From: Phycisphaerae bacterium
GTDB lineage: Bacteria > Planctomycetota > Phycisphaerae > Phycisphaerales > SM1A02
DNA: 64,000 nucleotides
Assembly (NCBI GenBank): GCA_016795065.1
Contig: JAEUIU010000054.1
Location: 1-64,000 of the forward strand
Direction: 5' to 3'
The notes beneath the pieces were generated by a model, which saw nothing but the letters and a program-made list of their open reading frames with translations, had not been told where the DNA came from and did not search any database. The position numbers and the translations under genes are program-made. Below are positions 52,201-61,184 of the stretch, in pieces; the first letter of the stretch is position 1, and every line of letters begins with the position of its first letter.

Positions 52201-52737
52201 TCGATCGCAGCCCACCCGACGAGCTACACCGGGAAGTACTTGAAGTCACTGCTGACCCACAAGAGCGATGGAGTTTCGGAGCTCAAGCCCATCGAGCCCG
52301 AGCGGTCGACATCGTCGAACAGGCCTTTCGACGCGGCCGTCGGCAATGCCACAGATAAAGCAGCGCCCAAGGCAGCGGACAAGAAGGCCGCCACGTCCGC
52401 CGCCAACACCAGCACCCGACCCGATAGCCAACCCGACAGTCAACCTGACAGCAAGCCCGACAGCCAGACCGGCAGCCCAACCGGGAGCCCAACCGGGAGC
52501 CCAACCGGGAGCATGCCCAGCAGCAAGTCAGGCAGCAAGACAGGCAGCAAGACCACTTCGAAAACGGCTGCCGGCGGCGGCGCTGCCACAGCCAAAGCGA
52601 GCGCCACAACGAAAGCCACGACGACTGCCTCGCCGACAACCAAGCCCGCAACCAAGCCCGCAGCCAAGCCCGCAGCCAAGCCCGCAACCAAGCCTCCAAC
52701 CATGTCCCCGGCCGCGGTCGCTCCATCCAAGTCCTGA
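49288..52737 (+). CDS. uvrA: excinuclease ABC subunit A with long C-terminal tail
   Basis: UvrA, the DNA-damage-recognising ATPase of excision repair. Two ABC modules are present: Walker A GVSGSGKSS and GVSGSGKST, and LSGGEAQR in both. The zinc-binding knots are CSKHPEC ... CPACAGLG and CEACQGQG ... CDTCKGSRYN. After LLYAR the usual CPxCG knot is replaced by a longer C-x-x-x-x-C-W ... C-G segment. The core ends near GKYLKSLL; about 160 further residues form a low-complexity tail of DSQP, TGSP and TKPAAKP-type repeats. Start ATG 49288 is supported by AGGCGG just upstream; ATG 49300 and GTG 49216 are alternatives. The 1149-aa length exceeds the usual 940-960 mainly through the tail. Confidence 0.93.
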   Translation: MIAAMCPPPSANRRDPAGDSSLDPRHCIRVRGAKEHNLKDVSLDIPRDQLVVMTGVSGSGKSSLAFDTIFAEGQRKYMESLSAYARQFLDQMEKPNVEAIEGLPPTIAIEQRTGGHTPRSTVATTTEIYDYLRLLYARCGQPTCWHVKEGKGKSTGEVCGEPITAASVSQIVATLVDHRAGKRAMICAPMVRGKKGFHRDILEAIQKQGFVRARVDGTIVDLRETLKTGGDNPLKLGRYETHDVEAVVDRIQIGEESRQRLAESVEASLKLAEGNVVVLIEEGEGAGTTWKEERYSEKFACSKHPECSLEELEPRLFSFNSPHGACPACAGLGRVSELDERLVVPHPDKPLGEAIDPWRKNGPRMNMWYGRLLRKLATKFGLDPQMPFAKLPAKPKRQLMQGLSIEEEEKLGFSWEGILPGLKRRYLETESDIVKERLTAYMSDAPCHACLGARLKPAALAVRIRSGSLFLNIAQVCNLNVERAIGFFASLALDTERRAIAAPILKEIQARLGFLSSVGLEYLSLDRTSSTLSGGEAQRIRLATQVGSGLVGVAYVLDEPTIGLHQRDNDRLVATLRRLADIGNTVLVVEHDEDMIRASDWVVDVGPGPGRHGGMIVASGPPLEVAAHPTSLTGAYLSGRRSIEVPKSRRAVDPAKGVTIHGARANNLKSIDVTIPANGMICVTGVSGSGKSTLVNDILLNSAMIEIQDSRIVAGAHDKITGLKSYDRIVDVDQSPIGRTPRSNPATYTGIFDEIRKIFALTSESKIRGYEPGRFSFNVKGGRCEACQGQGVRRIEMHFLPDVFVVCDTCKGSRYNRETLEVKYKHKTIADVLEMTVDDAVQYFDSHPKIRRMLECLQEVGLGYIQLGQASTTLSGGEAQRVKLASELGTASSLSGIITKTLYILDEPTTGLHFDDVRKLIGVLVKLADAGHTLVVIEHNLDVIKCADWIIDLGPEGGDRGGTVIATGTPESIAAHPTSYTGKYLKSLLTHKSDGVSELKPIEPERSTSSNRPFDAAVGNATDKAAPKAADKKAATSAANTSTRPDSQPDSQPDSKPDSQTGSPTGSPTGSPTGSMPSSKSGSKTGSKTTSKTAAGGGAATAKASATTKATTTASPTTKPATKPAAKPAAKPATKPPTMSPAAVAPSKS

Positions 52738-52899
52738 CCGGCTCTGCCCAAGATTTCCGTTCGCGTGCTGCATCGGATCTGCGCGATGCGTCGAAGGAAC
52801 AGTCGTTCGCGGCGACCCCTTCTCTCGCCGCTGAAGCTGTCGGCCTGAGGACCCACGTCCCGGCGCTGCTTCGTCACCGCTCTCGTCCAAGGAACACCT

Positions 52900-53925
52900 A
52901 TGGTCCGCGCTATCTCATCGCCTTCTCCGCTCTCGTCGTTCTCAGTGTTCTCGTTCATCGCCTGCCTCGCCGCCGCCGGTCCCGTCGTTACCGCGTCCGC
53001 TCTTGCCGGAGGCGGTTCCTGCTCGGCGTCGCTCGCACCTGCCCCGAATGCCTCCCTGGCCGCCATCGCCGATGCCAAACCGATCATCGAAACGGCCGTC
53101 GCGGCTGGCAACTTCAAGATCCTCGCCGAACTCCTGACCACCGCAGGCCTCATCGAGCCACTCGGCGGCAAGGGACCGTTCACCGTCTTTGCCCCCACCG
53201 ACGAGGCTTTCGCGAAACTCCCGAAGGAAGTCGTCGCCGACCTCATGAAGCCGGAGAACAAGGCCAAGCTCGTCAACATCCTCACCTACCACGTGGTGCC
53301 GGCGAAGGCCTTGGCCAAGGACGTCACCACCATGAAGACGGCGACTACGCTCCAAGGGCAGCGGGTCGACATCAAGGTCAAGGGCGGCAAGGTCATGCTT
53401 GACGGTGCAAACGTCACCGCAGCCGACATCGTTTGCACGAATGGCGTGATCCACGTGATTGACAGCGTGATCATGCCGGTCAGCGATGACATCACCCAAG
53501 TCGCCACCAAGGCCGGAAAGTTCAACACCCTGCTTGTGGCGCTCGGCGCGGCCGGGCTCGCAGACACCTTCAAGGGTAAGGGGCCCTTCACGGTGCTCGC
53601 CCCGACGGACGAGGCCTTCGCGAAGCTCCCCAAGGGCACCGTCGAGGAACTGCTGAAGCCGGAGAACAAGGCGAAGCTTTCCGCCATCCTCTCCGCTCAC
53701 GTCATCCCGAACGTCGCCGCTTACAGCGACGCAGTGGCGACGATGAAGGAAGTCCCGACGCTCGGCGGTTCGCCGCTCAAGGTCGAGACCAAGGACGGCA
53801 TGATCATGATCGGCGGCTCGACGGTGATCATGGCCGACGTCGAGGCCAGCAACGGCGTCATCCACGCGATCGACACCGTCATTCTTCCTGCTTCAGCCGC
53901 GAAGGCTCAGGCTAGCGCCCACTGA
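52900..53925 (+). CDS. secreted protein with two fasciclin (FAS1) domains
   Basis: The 341-aa protein has a signal peptide (FSVFSFIACLAAAGPVV) and two tandem FAS1 domains (about 60-185 and 195-330). They are very similar to each other: GKGPFTVFAPTDEAFAKLPKE and GKGPFTVLAPTDEAFAKLPKG, then LKPENKAKL in each and V-I-H-V/A-I-D at each end. FAS1 domains mediate adhesion outside the cell. No anchor is seen. The close similarity suggests an internal duplication. Confidence 0.9.
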   Translation: MVRAISSPSPLSSFSVFSFIACLAAAGPVVTASALAGGGSCSASLAPAPNASLAAIADAKPIIETAVAAGNFKILAELLTTAGLIEPLGGKGPFTVFAPTDEAFAKLPKEVVADLMKPENKAKLVNILTYHVVPAKALAKDVTTMKTATTLQGQRVDIKVKGGKVMLDGANVTAADIVCTNGVIHVIDSVIMPVSDDITQVATKAGKFNTLLVALGAAGLADTFKGKGPFTVLAPTDEAFAKLPKGTVEELLKPENKAKLSAILSAHVIPNVAAYSDAVATMKEVPTLGGSPLKVETKDGMIMIGGSTVIMADVEASNGVIHAIDTVILPASAAKAQASAH

Positions 53926-53981
53926 TCCTCATCCACTCAAGCGGACGTCACGCGCCGCATACGACAACGCTGCAATGAACC

Positions 53982-54019
53982 GAGATCAGGTGCCGATCAG
54001 ACGATTGGCGCCTGGTCTC
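53982..54019. terminator. terminator hairpin between converging genes
   Basis: GAGATCAGGTGCC (53982-53994) pairs with GGCGCCTGGTCTC (54007-54019) over 13 bp with two G-T pairs, and TTTCCC follows on the plus strand. It lies between the FAS1 gene (ends 53925) and the minus-strand gene ending at 54060. Confidence 0.8.
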
Positions 54020-54059
54020 TTTCCCGTGAAGCTCCTCGCCTGCGAGAGTCTTCCATCGG

Positions 54060-55604
54060 CTATGACCGAACGGGCTCAGAGCCCGCCGCCGCGACGGGCC
54101 TCGAGAAGTACCCTCGCCCAACATCGATCGGCGTCGCCCGCAGCCGACACTCGAGCCAGCCGCCTTCGGCGCTCGAGTCGCTTCGGACGATCCGCGGCGC
54201 GGGACCAACGGTGGCCAGGCCTCCCACGTGACGGAGGAACGCGAGGAACTCCTCCGCGGTGAAACGGCAGCCGCGTTCGTCGATGTCGTCAAGCAACGCC
54301 GCCCGAAGCTCGGTCCGCACCAGAATCGTCCCCTCGCCGCTTACGACTCTCCGCGCTTCTCGCAAGATCCCAACGGGATTCCAGCTTCGCTCGAGGACCC
54401 CAAGGAGAGCAACCAGCGGCCTGCTTTCCGCGGGAAGCCCGGTGTGCGGAAACCGGTCGCACGCCGAGAAGATCGGCGGCCCCGCTGGGAACGCCTTGGC
54501 AACCGCGCCTGTCATGGACAGGGCTGCAGAGTGTGCGGGCCCAGGTCGCTCAAATCCCTCGAACGCCACTCCAGCTCGTGCGAGTGAAACGCCGAGCGTG
54601 CCGCAGCCCGAACCGAATTGTGTCACCAACCGCCCCGAAACAATGTCCGGGGCGATGAAATCCAGCTCCTCCCGCAGCCGCGTCGACAATACCCGGTCCG
54701 AGGCCAGCCGCGTCCACTCGTCCGCCGGCGCCTCGCATTCCCGCTCGGTCAGATCGCGCCACCACAGGGGCGTCCCCGCATAGCGTCGGCGCACTTCCTC
54801 CAGATCCGGTGCCAGACGATCGAAGCCCCAACGCTCGCGAAAGTGCTCTAACGATTCGTCCAGCGCCGCGGGGCGATCCGCGCGATTCGCCCGCGGAAGC
54901 CGATCGACGTGCCAATGCTCAAAGGCGACTCGCGACGTTACCTTCACCTTCCATCCACCGAGCCGCACGCGAACGCCGTACTCCTCGGTCTGTCCGCGGA
55001 GCATCTCCTCGTCATAGCCCCCTACGGACGCATGCACCGCGCGGCGGGTCATGTAGAAGCAGCCCATCGCGTGATCAACCTCTCGCTCCGGCGGCAACTC
55101 ATCGAGCCTTGCCCCGTGGGCAATGTGTCGGTAGCCGCGCGGCCCCCAAAGGTCGTCGCCGAACGCATGAACCGTTCCGTCAGGCAGAAGTTGCGTCGCG
55201 GTCACGACCCCGAGGCGTTCATCGACGTCGAACATCGCAACCAGCGGGGTGAGCCACCGATCGGTTCGGAGCACGATGTCACCATCGAGTCGGGCGAGAA
55301 ACTCGCCTTGGCTCTCGCGTTCGAGCACATTCAGCACGCGCGAGAGGACACCCGAATGCGGCAGCTCAATCAGCCGAAGAAAGGGCCGTCCATCCGGCAA
55401 GCGGCGCCTGGCCCACTGCCGACAGGTCGCCAGGCTGTCGTCGCTCGAGCCGTCGTCGGCAACGACGATCTCGAATGAGACGTTCTCACCTACGAGCGTG
55501 CGCTCCAGCGATTCGAAGAGCTGGCTCGCAAGGTCCCGTCCGGAACGCGAGCTCGAACGCCCGTTGTCGAAGTTGGGGATGATGATCGAGACGCGCGGCG
55601 ACAT
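54060..55604 (-). CDS. glycosyltransferase family 2 fused to a methyltransferase-like domain
   Basis: The 514-aa protein starts at ATG 55604 (MSPRVSIIIPNFDNG). The first 260 residues are a GT2 nucleotide-sugar transferase: VADDGSSDDS, then ARLDGDIVL as the metal-binding DxD-like motif. The C-terminal half (about 300-514) has a SAM-binding start, VTQFGSGCGTLGVSLARAG, with partner residues E-G-F-E-R and a later LVALLGVLERSWNP; it matches class I methyltransferases. The fusion suggests a glycan that is also methylated, for example in surface polysaccharide. The frame is open upstream to 55712, without family similarity. Confidence 0.82.
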   Translation of the reverse strand: MSPRVSIIIPNFDNGRSSSRSGRDLASQLFESLERTLVGENVSFEIVVADDGSSDDSLATCRQWARRRLPDGRPFLRLIELPHSGVLSRVLNVLERESQGEFLARLDGDIVLRTDRWLTPLVAMFDVDERLGVVTATQLLPDGTVHAFGDDLWGPRGYRHIAHGARLDELPPEREVDHAMGCFYMTRRAVHASVGGYDEEMLRGQTEEYGVRVRLGGWKVKVTSRVAFEHWHVDRLPRANRADRPAALDESLEHFRERWGFDRLAPDLEEVRRRYAGTPLWWRDLTERECEAPADEWTRLASDRVLSTRLREELDFIAPDIVSGRLVTQFGSGCGTLGVSLARAGVAFEGFERPGPAHSAALSMTGAVAKAFPAGPPIFSACDRFPHTGLPAESRPLVALLGVLERSWNPVGILREARRVVSGEGTILVRTELRAALLDDIDERGCRFTAEEFLAFLRHVGGLATVGPAPRIVRSDSSAEGGWLECRLRATPIDVGRGYFSRPVAAAGSEPVRS

Positions 55605-55751
55605 CCTGCACACTATCGACCGTCGGGAGAATTTGATGCAAAGTGAAGAGCTTCGATATTGCATCGGTTGCATCGGACCGCGATACTGCCGCTCATCTCG
55701 AATGGGCGTCAAATGGGGCGGCTCGCCCCCGACACATCATCGGAGCTTGTC

Positions 55752-57299
55752 ATGACACAGATGGGGGACACCGGCGGCAACCCGGGCACGCGAACGACGC
55801 GAAGGAAGCCTTGCGTCGTTTGCGACGCCGAATGCGAAGGACAGCCGCGGGTGAAAGACCCGAAGGGCCGTTATTACTGCCGGAGCTGCTACGACCGAAA
55901 GGCAGCCGAGCTGGCCGCTCGGGGCGGTCCTACGGTGGAGCTGAGCATTGATCCGCAACCGGCGAGCGACCCCTTTGATGACCCCTCGTCCGCCCCGTTG
56001 AGTGACCTGGGCAGCATTGCCGCAGCAGCCGCGGCTGCTCCGACCGCCGCCCCTATGCAATTGGCCTGCCCCGCCTGTCAGGCCCCCATTCCGAGTGGAG
56101 GCGTCTTTTGTGTCGGCTGCGGGCACGACCTTCGAACAGGAAAGAAGACGTCGATGAAGGTCCAGAAGGCGCCGAAGGCAACGCCGGCGGTCCGCGCCGG
56201 CTCACAGGGCCCGTCAGCAGGGGCGGGCGGCGGCGCCCTCGACGGCGTCTTGGTCAATTGGACGCTCGGGTTCAGCCCGTCGATGGCCATTCTCATCGTC
56301 TTTTTCTATGCCCTTGCAGGCGGCATCGTTCGGGTCGCGACGGCCGGATCGCTCTTCTCCGGGCGGACTCCCGTCATGGCTAACGGATGGGGCGGCTCGC
56401 TGCTCTTTCTCGGCATCGGCAGTTCGATCGCGGCGGTGCTGGTCTACTTCGTCGGGGCGTGGTGGTTTCGTGTCCGTGTTTCTTGGTCAGGCGGCGAAGC
56501 CGATGTCGACGCTGCTCGATCCAGCTACTGCGCGACCTACCTACCTTCCCTCGTGGTCTTGGTGATGGCCGCCGCCCTCTGCTTGCAATCCGTTCCCGGC
56601 CAGCTCTCGGAGTCAACGCAGACGGTTGCGATCAGCCTTCACCTGCTTTCCGAAGGGTTGGCGTACCTCGGTTGCCTTTGGCTTTTCTGGATCGCCCATC
56701 GGGCGTTCCGGGCGAAGTTGGTCGGCGCCGCGTTGCTCTTGGTGGCTTTGCCTTGGGTCGTGTTCATCCTTGCAGCGGTCTTGGCGGTCGCTGCGGAGGG
56801 CCTGAAGGAGCTCAAGGCCGAAGCCGGTGCGGCGAGCCAGCGTGCCGCACAGTTCGGCATCGCGGGACCGCATGAGGACCTTCCACTTGCTGTCGAGTTT
56901 CCTGCCGCGTGGCAAACTCGCTACAACCCCCCCGAGGAGGAGCTCCGGGGCATCGGCCTCGAGGCTCCCAGCGGCGAAGGAGTGCACGTCAGCGTTTCGG
57001 ACGAAGAGATCGACTTCGAGAGTTGGGCCTCGGCAGTCGTCGAAGGCTACGCCGAGATGGAGTTCACTGCCGATGCGGGTGTACCACTTTCGTCCTTGGG
57101 CAAGTGGCACGGAAAGGGACGCGCGTACCGCCTCAGTGGTCAAGGCGAAACGCTCATCGCCCGCATCTTGATGACGCCGACGGGAGAGGGTCGTTGGCTG
57201 CTGATCGAAGCGCTTCGCTCCGAACCTGATGTCAACCGGGTGCAGCCGCTCTTTGAGCGGATTTACGAGGGCATCGATCCGACCCGTCGAACCAAGTGA
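55752..57299 (+). CDS. membrane protein with two zinc ribbons
   Basis: The 515-aa protein begins at ATG 55752 (GGAG 6 bases upstream). Two Cys knots lie at the N-terminus: C21-x2-C24 ... C43-x2-C46 and C106-x2-C109 ... C120-x2-C123 (CPACQAPIPSGGVFCVGCG). Four or five membrane segments follow (about 190-365). The C-terminal 130 residues (from AVEFPAAWQTRYNP) form a soluble domain resembling PsbP/DcrB-like folds, unproven. The first gene of a plus-strand run leading to the thioesterase and purN. Confidence 0.72.
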   Translation: MTQMGDTGGNPGTRTTRRKPCVVCDAECEGQPRVKDPKGRYYCRSCYDRKAAELAARGGPTVELSIDPQPASDPFDDPSSAPLSDLGSIAAAAAAAPTAAPMQLACPACQAPIPSGGVFCVGCGHDLRTGKKTSMKVQKAPKATPAVRAGSQGPSAGAGGGALDGVLVNWTLGFSPSMAILIVFFYALAGGIVRVATAGSLFSGRTPVMANGWGGSLLFLGIGSSIAAVLVYFVGAWWFRVRVSWSGGEADVDAARSSYCATYLPSLVVLVMAAALCLQSVPGQLSESTQTVAISLHLLSEGLAYLGCLWLFWIAHRAFRAKLVGAALLLVALPWVVFILAAVLAVAAEGLKELKAEAGAASQRAAQFGIAGPHEDLPLAVEFPAAWQTRYNPPEEELRGIGLEAPSGEGVHVSVSDEEIDFESWASAVVEGYAEMEFTADAGVPLSSLGKWHGKGRAYRLSGQGETLIARILMTPTGEGRWLLIEALRSEPDVNRVQPLFERIYEGIDPTRRTK

Positions 57300-57317
57300 G
57301 GCCGAAGCGACGGCGTC

Positions 57318-57809
57318 ATGCCGGCTGAGGGACCTCATCCCAGCGCCGCCCACTACCATGCGTTCATGCCCGACTCCGACGGCTGGCTCCCAGCCCTCCG
57401 AAATCTCACGTCACCAAAGGATGCCAACCACCAAGGCAGTGTCTTCGGTGGCGTCATTCTCTCGCTGATCGATCAGGCGGGGTACGTCGAGGCCCGTCGT
57501 CACGGTGTCCATCGGTGGGTCACGATCGCGATGGACGCGGTTCAGTTTCACCAGCCGGTGTGGATGGGTGACATCGTCACCGCCTACACCCGGACCGCTC
57601 GGACCGGCACGACGTCGGTCACCGTTCAAGTCCGCGTCGAAGCCGAGCGCTATACGACCGGCGAACGGGTCGGCGTGACCGAAGCCACCATGACGCTCGT
57701 CGCCACCGACGCCAACGGCAAGCCGATTCCCTTTCGCAACGCCCCGTCCATGCCCGTCGCCCAAGCGAATCCACCGAGCACTCCTTCGTCCGGAAGCGGG
57801 GCAGCCTGA
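57318..57809 (+). CDS. hotdog-fold acyl-CoA thioesterase (YciA-like)
   Basis: The 163-aa protein (146 aa if ATG 57366 is used) has the YciA/acyl-CoA hydrolase pattern: NHQGSVFGGVILSLIDQAGYVEA, with Asn-x-x-G-x-x-F-G-G and the catalytic Asp, then VTIAMDAVQFHQPVWMGDIV. It hydrolyses acyl-CoA thioesters; the chain length is unknown. Its stop overlaps the purN start (TGATG). Confidence 0.85.
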   Translation: MPAEGPHPSAAHYHAFMPDSDGWLPALRNLTSPKDANHQGSVFGGVILSLIDQAGYVEARRHGVHRWVTIAMDAVQFHQPVWMGDIVTAYTRTARTGTTSVTVQVRVEAERYTTGERVGVTEATMTLVATDANGKPIPFRNAPSMPVAQANPPSTPSSGSGAA

Positions 57810-58429
57810 TGCTCCGCATCGGGGCCCTGATCTCGGGCGGCGGTCGCACGGTCCTCAATCTCGCCGAGTCGTTCCGACGCGATGCCATTCCGGCCTCGAT
57901 CGCCGTGGTCATCGCCCATCGGTCGGAACTCGCCGGCGTCGAGCGTTGCCGAAGCGCCGGTCTTTCGGTGGAGGTCCTGCCCCGCTCGCTCCCCTCGCCC
58001 CTCTCCCCAACCCAATCCTTGGATGACAGGATCGACGTCGCCCTCGCCGACGCCAACGTCGACCTGGTCTGCCTATGCGGTTACCTGCGGCACTTTCGCG
58101 TCGGCCAACGCTGGGCCGGCCGAACCCTCAACATCCATCCCTCACTCCTTCCCGAGTTTGGTGGCCACGGCATGTTCGGCGACCACGTTCACGCTGCGGT
58201 CCTCGCCGCCGGGGCGAGCCACTCCGGGTGCACCGTGCACCTCGTCGACGAGGTCTATGACCGCGGGCCGATCCTCCTCCAGCGACGGTGCCCGGTTCTC
58301 CCTGGCGACGACGTCCGCACCCTCGCCGCCCGCGTCTATGCCGAGGAGACGCTGGCCTACCCCGAGGTAGTCCGCCGCATCGCCACGGGCGAACTGCCCC
58401 TCCCGATTGCGTTGTCCCGCTCCTTCTGA
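57809..58429 (+). CDS. purN: phosphoribosylglycinamide formyltransferase
   Basis: The folate-dependent GAR transformylase of purine synthesis. The 206-aa protein has LISGGGRTVLNL at the N-terminus (phosphate loop), then the catalytic core NIHPSLLPEFGGHGMFGDHVHAAVL, GCTVHLVDEVYDRGPILLQ and the terminal RIATGEL. N, H and D of the catalytic triad are present (the N of NIHPS, the H of that motif, and the D of DEVYDRGPI). It is coupled to the upstream thioesterase gene. Confidence 0.9.
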   Translation: MLRIGALISGGGRTVLNLAESFRRDAIPASIAVVIAHRSELAGVERCRSAGLSVEVLPRSLPSPLSPTQSLDDRIDVALADANVDLVCLCGYLRHFRVGQRWAGRTLNIHPSLLPEFGGHGMFGDHVHAAVLAAGASHSGCTVHLVDEVYDRGPILLQRRCPVLPGDDVRTLAARVYAEETLAYPEVVRRIATGELPLPIALSRSF

Positions 58430-58473
58430 CGATGCTTGGCAACCAAAGCCAGACCTCCGCGTAGCATGAGGTC

Positions 58474-60090
58474 GTGCGACCACGCCTTCGATTGCCCATC
58501 GCTCTTGCCGCCGTTCTGGTCGCCGTAGCGCCCCTCTTCGATGGGATGCAGCCGAAGGCCCACGGCGCCGTGAGCATCGCCCCTCCGCTCGACGCCGCCG
58601 CGGCGAATGCCCTCCAGGATCGCATCGACCGGACACTCGAAGCCCACAAGTGGACCGAGGCCCTGCCGCTGATCGACCGCTACCTCACCGAGGTCGGTCG
58701 CGATCCGATCATGCTCTACAACGCAGCATGTTGCCACGCCCAACTCGGTGACAAGGACAAGGGCGCAGCGGCACTCCTCGACGCGGTAAAGGTTGGCTTC
58801 CGAGACTTCGACACGATGGAGGAGGACCCGGATCTCGAGCCCCTTCGCGAACATCCGACCTACACCGCGATCCTCGAGGCCCGCGATCGGGTGAAGCACA
58901 AGGGCGATGCCCCGAACCTCACCCCCGATCCCGATCCCGCCTCGGCGAAGCCGAAAGACGCCACGTCGCCCGCCAAGAGCAAGCCATCGAACGAGAAGGC
59001 GTCCAAGCGCAACGCTGAGCTGACCCTCGACGGCTGTCCGCAATGCGACGAATGGAAACGCCTGCACGGCGAGAAGCGCTATCGCTACGAGAGCGATCCC
59101 ACGCGTCGACTGAACTACGCGACCTGCCTCGATGAGGAGACGCACCAGGAAATGCGCACGCTCATCGAGCGCGAGGCCGATTGGTTGTCGAAGAATCTCT
59201 TTGGCGATGAGCCCGGCTACGAGACGCTCCTCGCCGTGCCAACGCCCACCGACGCGAAGCTCTACTTCCCCGACACCAACACCTCGGGCATCTACGTCCA
59301 CCACAATCGGATGCTTGTCGCCCGCGACATCGGCGAGAGCCTCCAGCATGAGTTCGTCCATCTCATGCACTACGGACACATGGAGCGGCTTCGCCAAAAG
59401 CACCCGATCTGGATCCAGGAAGGTCTCGCCGCCCTCTTCGAGGCCTACGAACTCGACGGCAGCGATGGGATTCGCTTCCTTCCCAACACAAGGCACAACC
59501 TCATCCACCGGGCCGTGAAGACCGGGGTCGCCATGCCGTGGACGAAGCTCTTCGCCCTCGCCCCCGATGCCTTCATGGATCGCGGTTCTGGCCTGTACCC
59601 GCAGGTTCGCTCGATCTTCCTCTACTTCGCCGATCGCGGAAAGCTCAAGCCCTTCTACGAGGAGTACACCCGCGGCTTTCGCGATGATCCCAGCGGCGCG
59701 AAGGCAATCGAACGCGTCTTCGGCAAACCGCTTTCCGACGTCGAGCGGCAGTGGCGCGAGTGGGTGAAGAACGGCGGCGCGATCGACGACACGATTCGCG
59801 CCGGAGACGCGTCATTGGGGATCTCGATCTCGGAGACGCCCGGCGGCATCAAGATCAAGGAGATCCTCCGCGGCGCCGCGGTGCGAGCCGCGGGCCTGCG
59901 CATTGGTGATGTCATCGTCGCCCTCGACGGCAAGGCGGTGCGTTCGTCGCGCGAGCTCGCTGTGGCGATCGCGGCGAAGCGCGTCGGCGAAGCGGTGATG
60001 GTGCGATTCCGGCGCGGCGAGGAATATGAAGAAGCGTCGGTCACGCTGAAGCCGCTCGCCCCGCAGTTCGAAACTCGCCCGCGCCCGTGA
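58474..60090 (+). CDS. exported TPR-metallopeptidase-PDZ protein
   Basis: The 538-aa protein has a signal peptide (LPIALAAVLVAVAPLF), a TPR-like N-terminal part (about 45-125), a charged Lys/Pro linker, a CPQCDEW Cys pair, and a gluzincin-type peptidase domain: H292-E-F-V-H296 with the third ligand E316 in QEGLA. That is the peptidase MA-like arrangement. A PDZ domain (about 455-530, GIKIKEILRGAAVRAAGLRIGD) closes it. The GTG start at 58474 begins the signal sequence. The substrate is unknown. Confidence 0.85.
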   Translation: MRPRLRLPIALAAVLVAVAPLFDGMQPKAHGAVSIAPPLDAAAANALQDRIDRTLEAHKWTEALPLIDRYLTEVGRDPIMLYNAACCHAQLGDKDKGAAALLDAVKVGFRDFDTMEEDPDLEPLREHPTYTAILEARDRVKHKGDAPNLTPDPDPASAKPKDATSPAKSKPSNEKASKRNAELTLDGCPQCDEWKRLHGEKRYRYESDPTRRLNYATCLDEETHQEMRTLIEREADWLSKNLFGDEPGYETLLAVPTPTDAKLYFPDTNTSGIYVHHNRMLVARDIGESLQHEFVHLMHYGHMERLRQKHPIWIQEGLAALFEAYELDGSDGIRFLPNTRHNLIHRAVKTGVAMPWTKLFALAPDAFMDRGSGLYPQVRSIFLYFADRGKLKPFYEEYTRGFRDDPSGAKAIERVFGKPLSDVERQWREWVKNGGAIDDTIRAGDASLGISISETPGGIKIKEILRGAAVRAAGLRIGDVIVALDGKAVRSSRELAVAIAAKRVGEAVMVRFRRGEEYEEASVTLKPLAPQFETRPRP

Positions 60091-60218
60091 CGGGCCCTTG
60101 TGCAGCACGATGATCGCCGTGACATGCGGCGAGCGATCGCGTTTGCTACACTGCCTCTGGCAAGCTCAGCAACTTACGCTGGTCTCGCCGTGTTGAAGTC
60201 TGGCCCATTCCGCGTGCG

Positions 60219-61184
60219 ATGAGCGTGTCCAAAGATCGATCCCCGCGTTTCGGTTTCAAGCGGGCGTTCTTGCGCGGCTGTGCGGTCCTGCTTCCCTCGG
60301 TCCTGACCCTGTGGATCTTCGCGGCGGCATTCCAATTCGTTGACCGCAACATCGCCGAACCGATCAATGGTGTCGCCCGCTCTGCCCTTGCGTGGGGCAG
60401 CACGGTCTCAGGTCCGCTCGGCGGCCGCTTCGAGCCCTCCGATGAAGCAGTCCGTTTGGCTGTTGCGGAGCGAGCAGCAGCGAGCCGTCGTCCACCTAGT
60501 GAAGAGGCCGTCCGAAGCGAACTTCGAGCCCGCGAGGTTGAGGCGTGGTGGAACAGCCATTGGTTCACGCACCCCTTCGGCTTCGTCGTCGCCTTGGCCT
60601 TCGTCTATGTCATGGGCCGACTCGTCGGCGGCTGGCTGGGACGTCGACTCTTCACCCTGTTTGAGCGCGTCCTCACCTCTACCCCGCTCATCCGGCAGAT
60701 CTACCCTAGCGTCAAGCAGATCGTCGGGTTTTTCTTCTCTGACGGCGGCGCCGAACAGCAGCGGCTGAAGTTCAACCGGGTGGTGATCATCGAGTATCCG
60801 CGGCCCGGTGTCTGGTCGATCGGCCTCCTCACCGGAACGGCGATGAAGGCGATTCAGAACGAGAGCGGCGAGGCCCTCACCGTCTTCATCCCAAGCTCGC
60901 CAACGCCCTTCACCGGCTGGACCGTCTCGGTTCGCCGCAGCGATGTCCACGAGCTGCCGATCTCCATCGATGAGGCCCTCCGCTATCTGGTCTCCGGCGG
61001 GGTGGTGGTTCCGCCTCATCAGGAGAGCTCCCCTTGCGACCCGGTGCCACCCCGAGCATTGGGCCAGGACACAAGCAGGACGTTGGCCGCGGTGGCCCCC
61101 TTCTCGGGCAAAGGTCCTGAAACCTCGGTAGGTCCATCGGACGTACCCCGGTCGAACGCCCCAATTCCACCTTCTCACACCTGA
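60219..61184 (+). CDS. DUF502 membrane protein
   Basis: The 321-aa protein has two membrane segments (about 20-45 and 125-145) and the DUF502 pattern: N-terminal LRGCAVLLPSVLTLW, then STPLIRQIYPSVKQIVGFFF, IPSSPTPFTGW, and ELPISIDEALRYLVSGGVVVP. An insert of about 60 charged residues lies between the first segment and the second, and a Pro/Ser-rich tail follows. The family is uncharacterised. Confidence 0.88.
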   Translation: MSVSKDRSPRFGFKRAFLRGCAVLLPSVLTLWIFAAAFQFVDRNIAEPINGVARSALAWGSTVSGPLGGRFEPSDEAVRLAVAERAAASRRPPSEEAVRSELRAREVEAWWNSHWFTHPFGFVVALAFVYVMGRLVGGWLGRRLFTLFERVLTSTPLIRQIYPSVKQIVGFFFSDGGAEQQRLKFNRVVIIEYPRPGVWSIGLLTGTAMKAIQNESGEALTVFIPSSPTPFTGWTVSVRRSDVHELPISIDEALRYLVSGGVVVPPHQESSPCDPVPPRALGQDTSRTLAAVAPFSGKGPETSVGPSDVPRSNAPIPPSHT

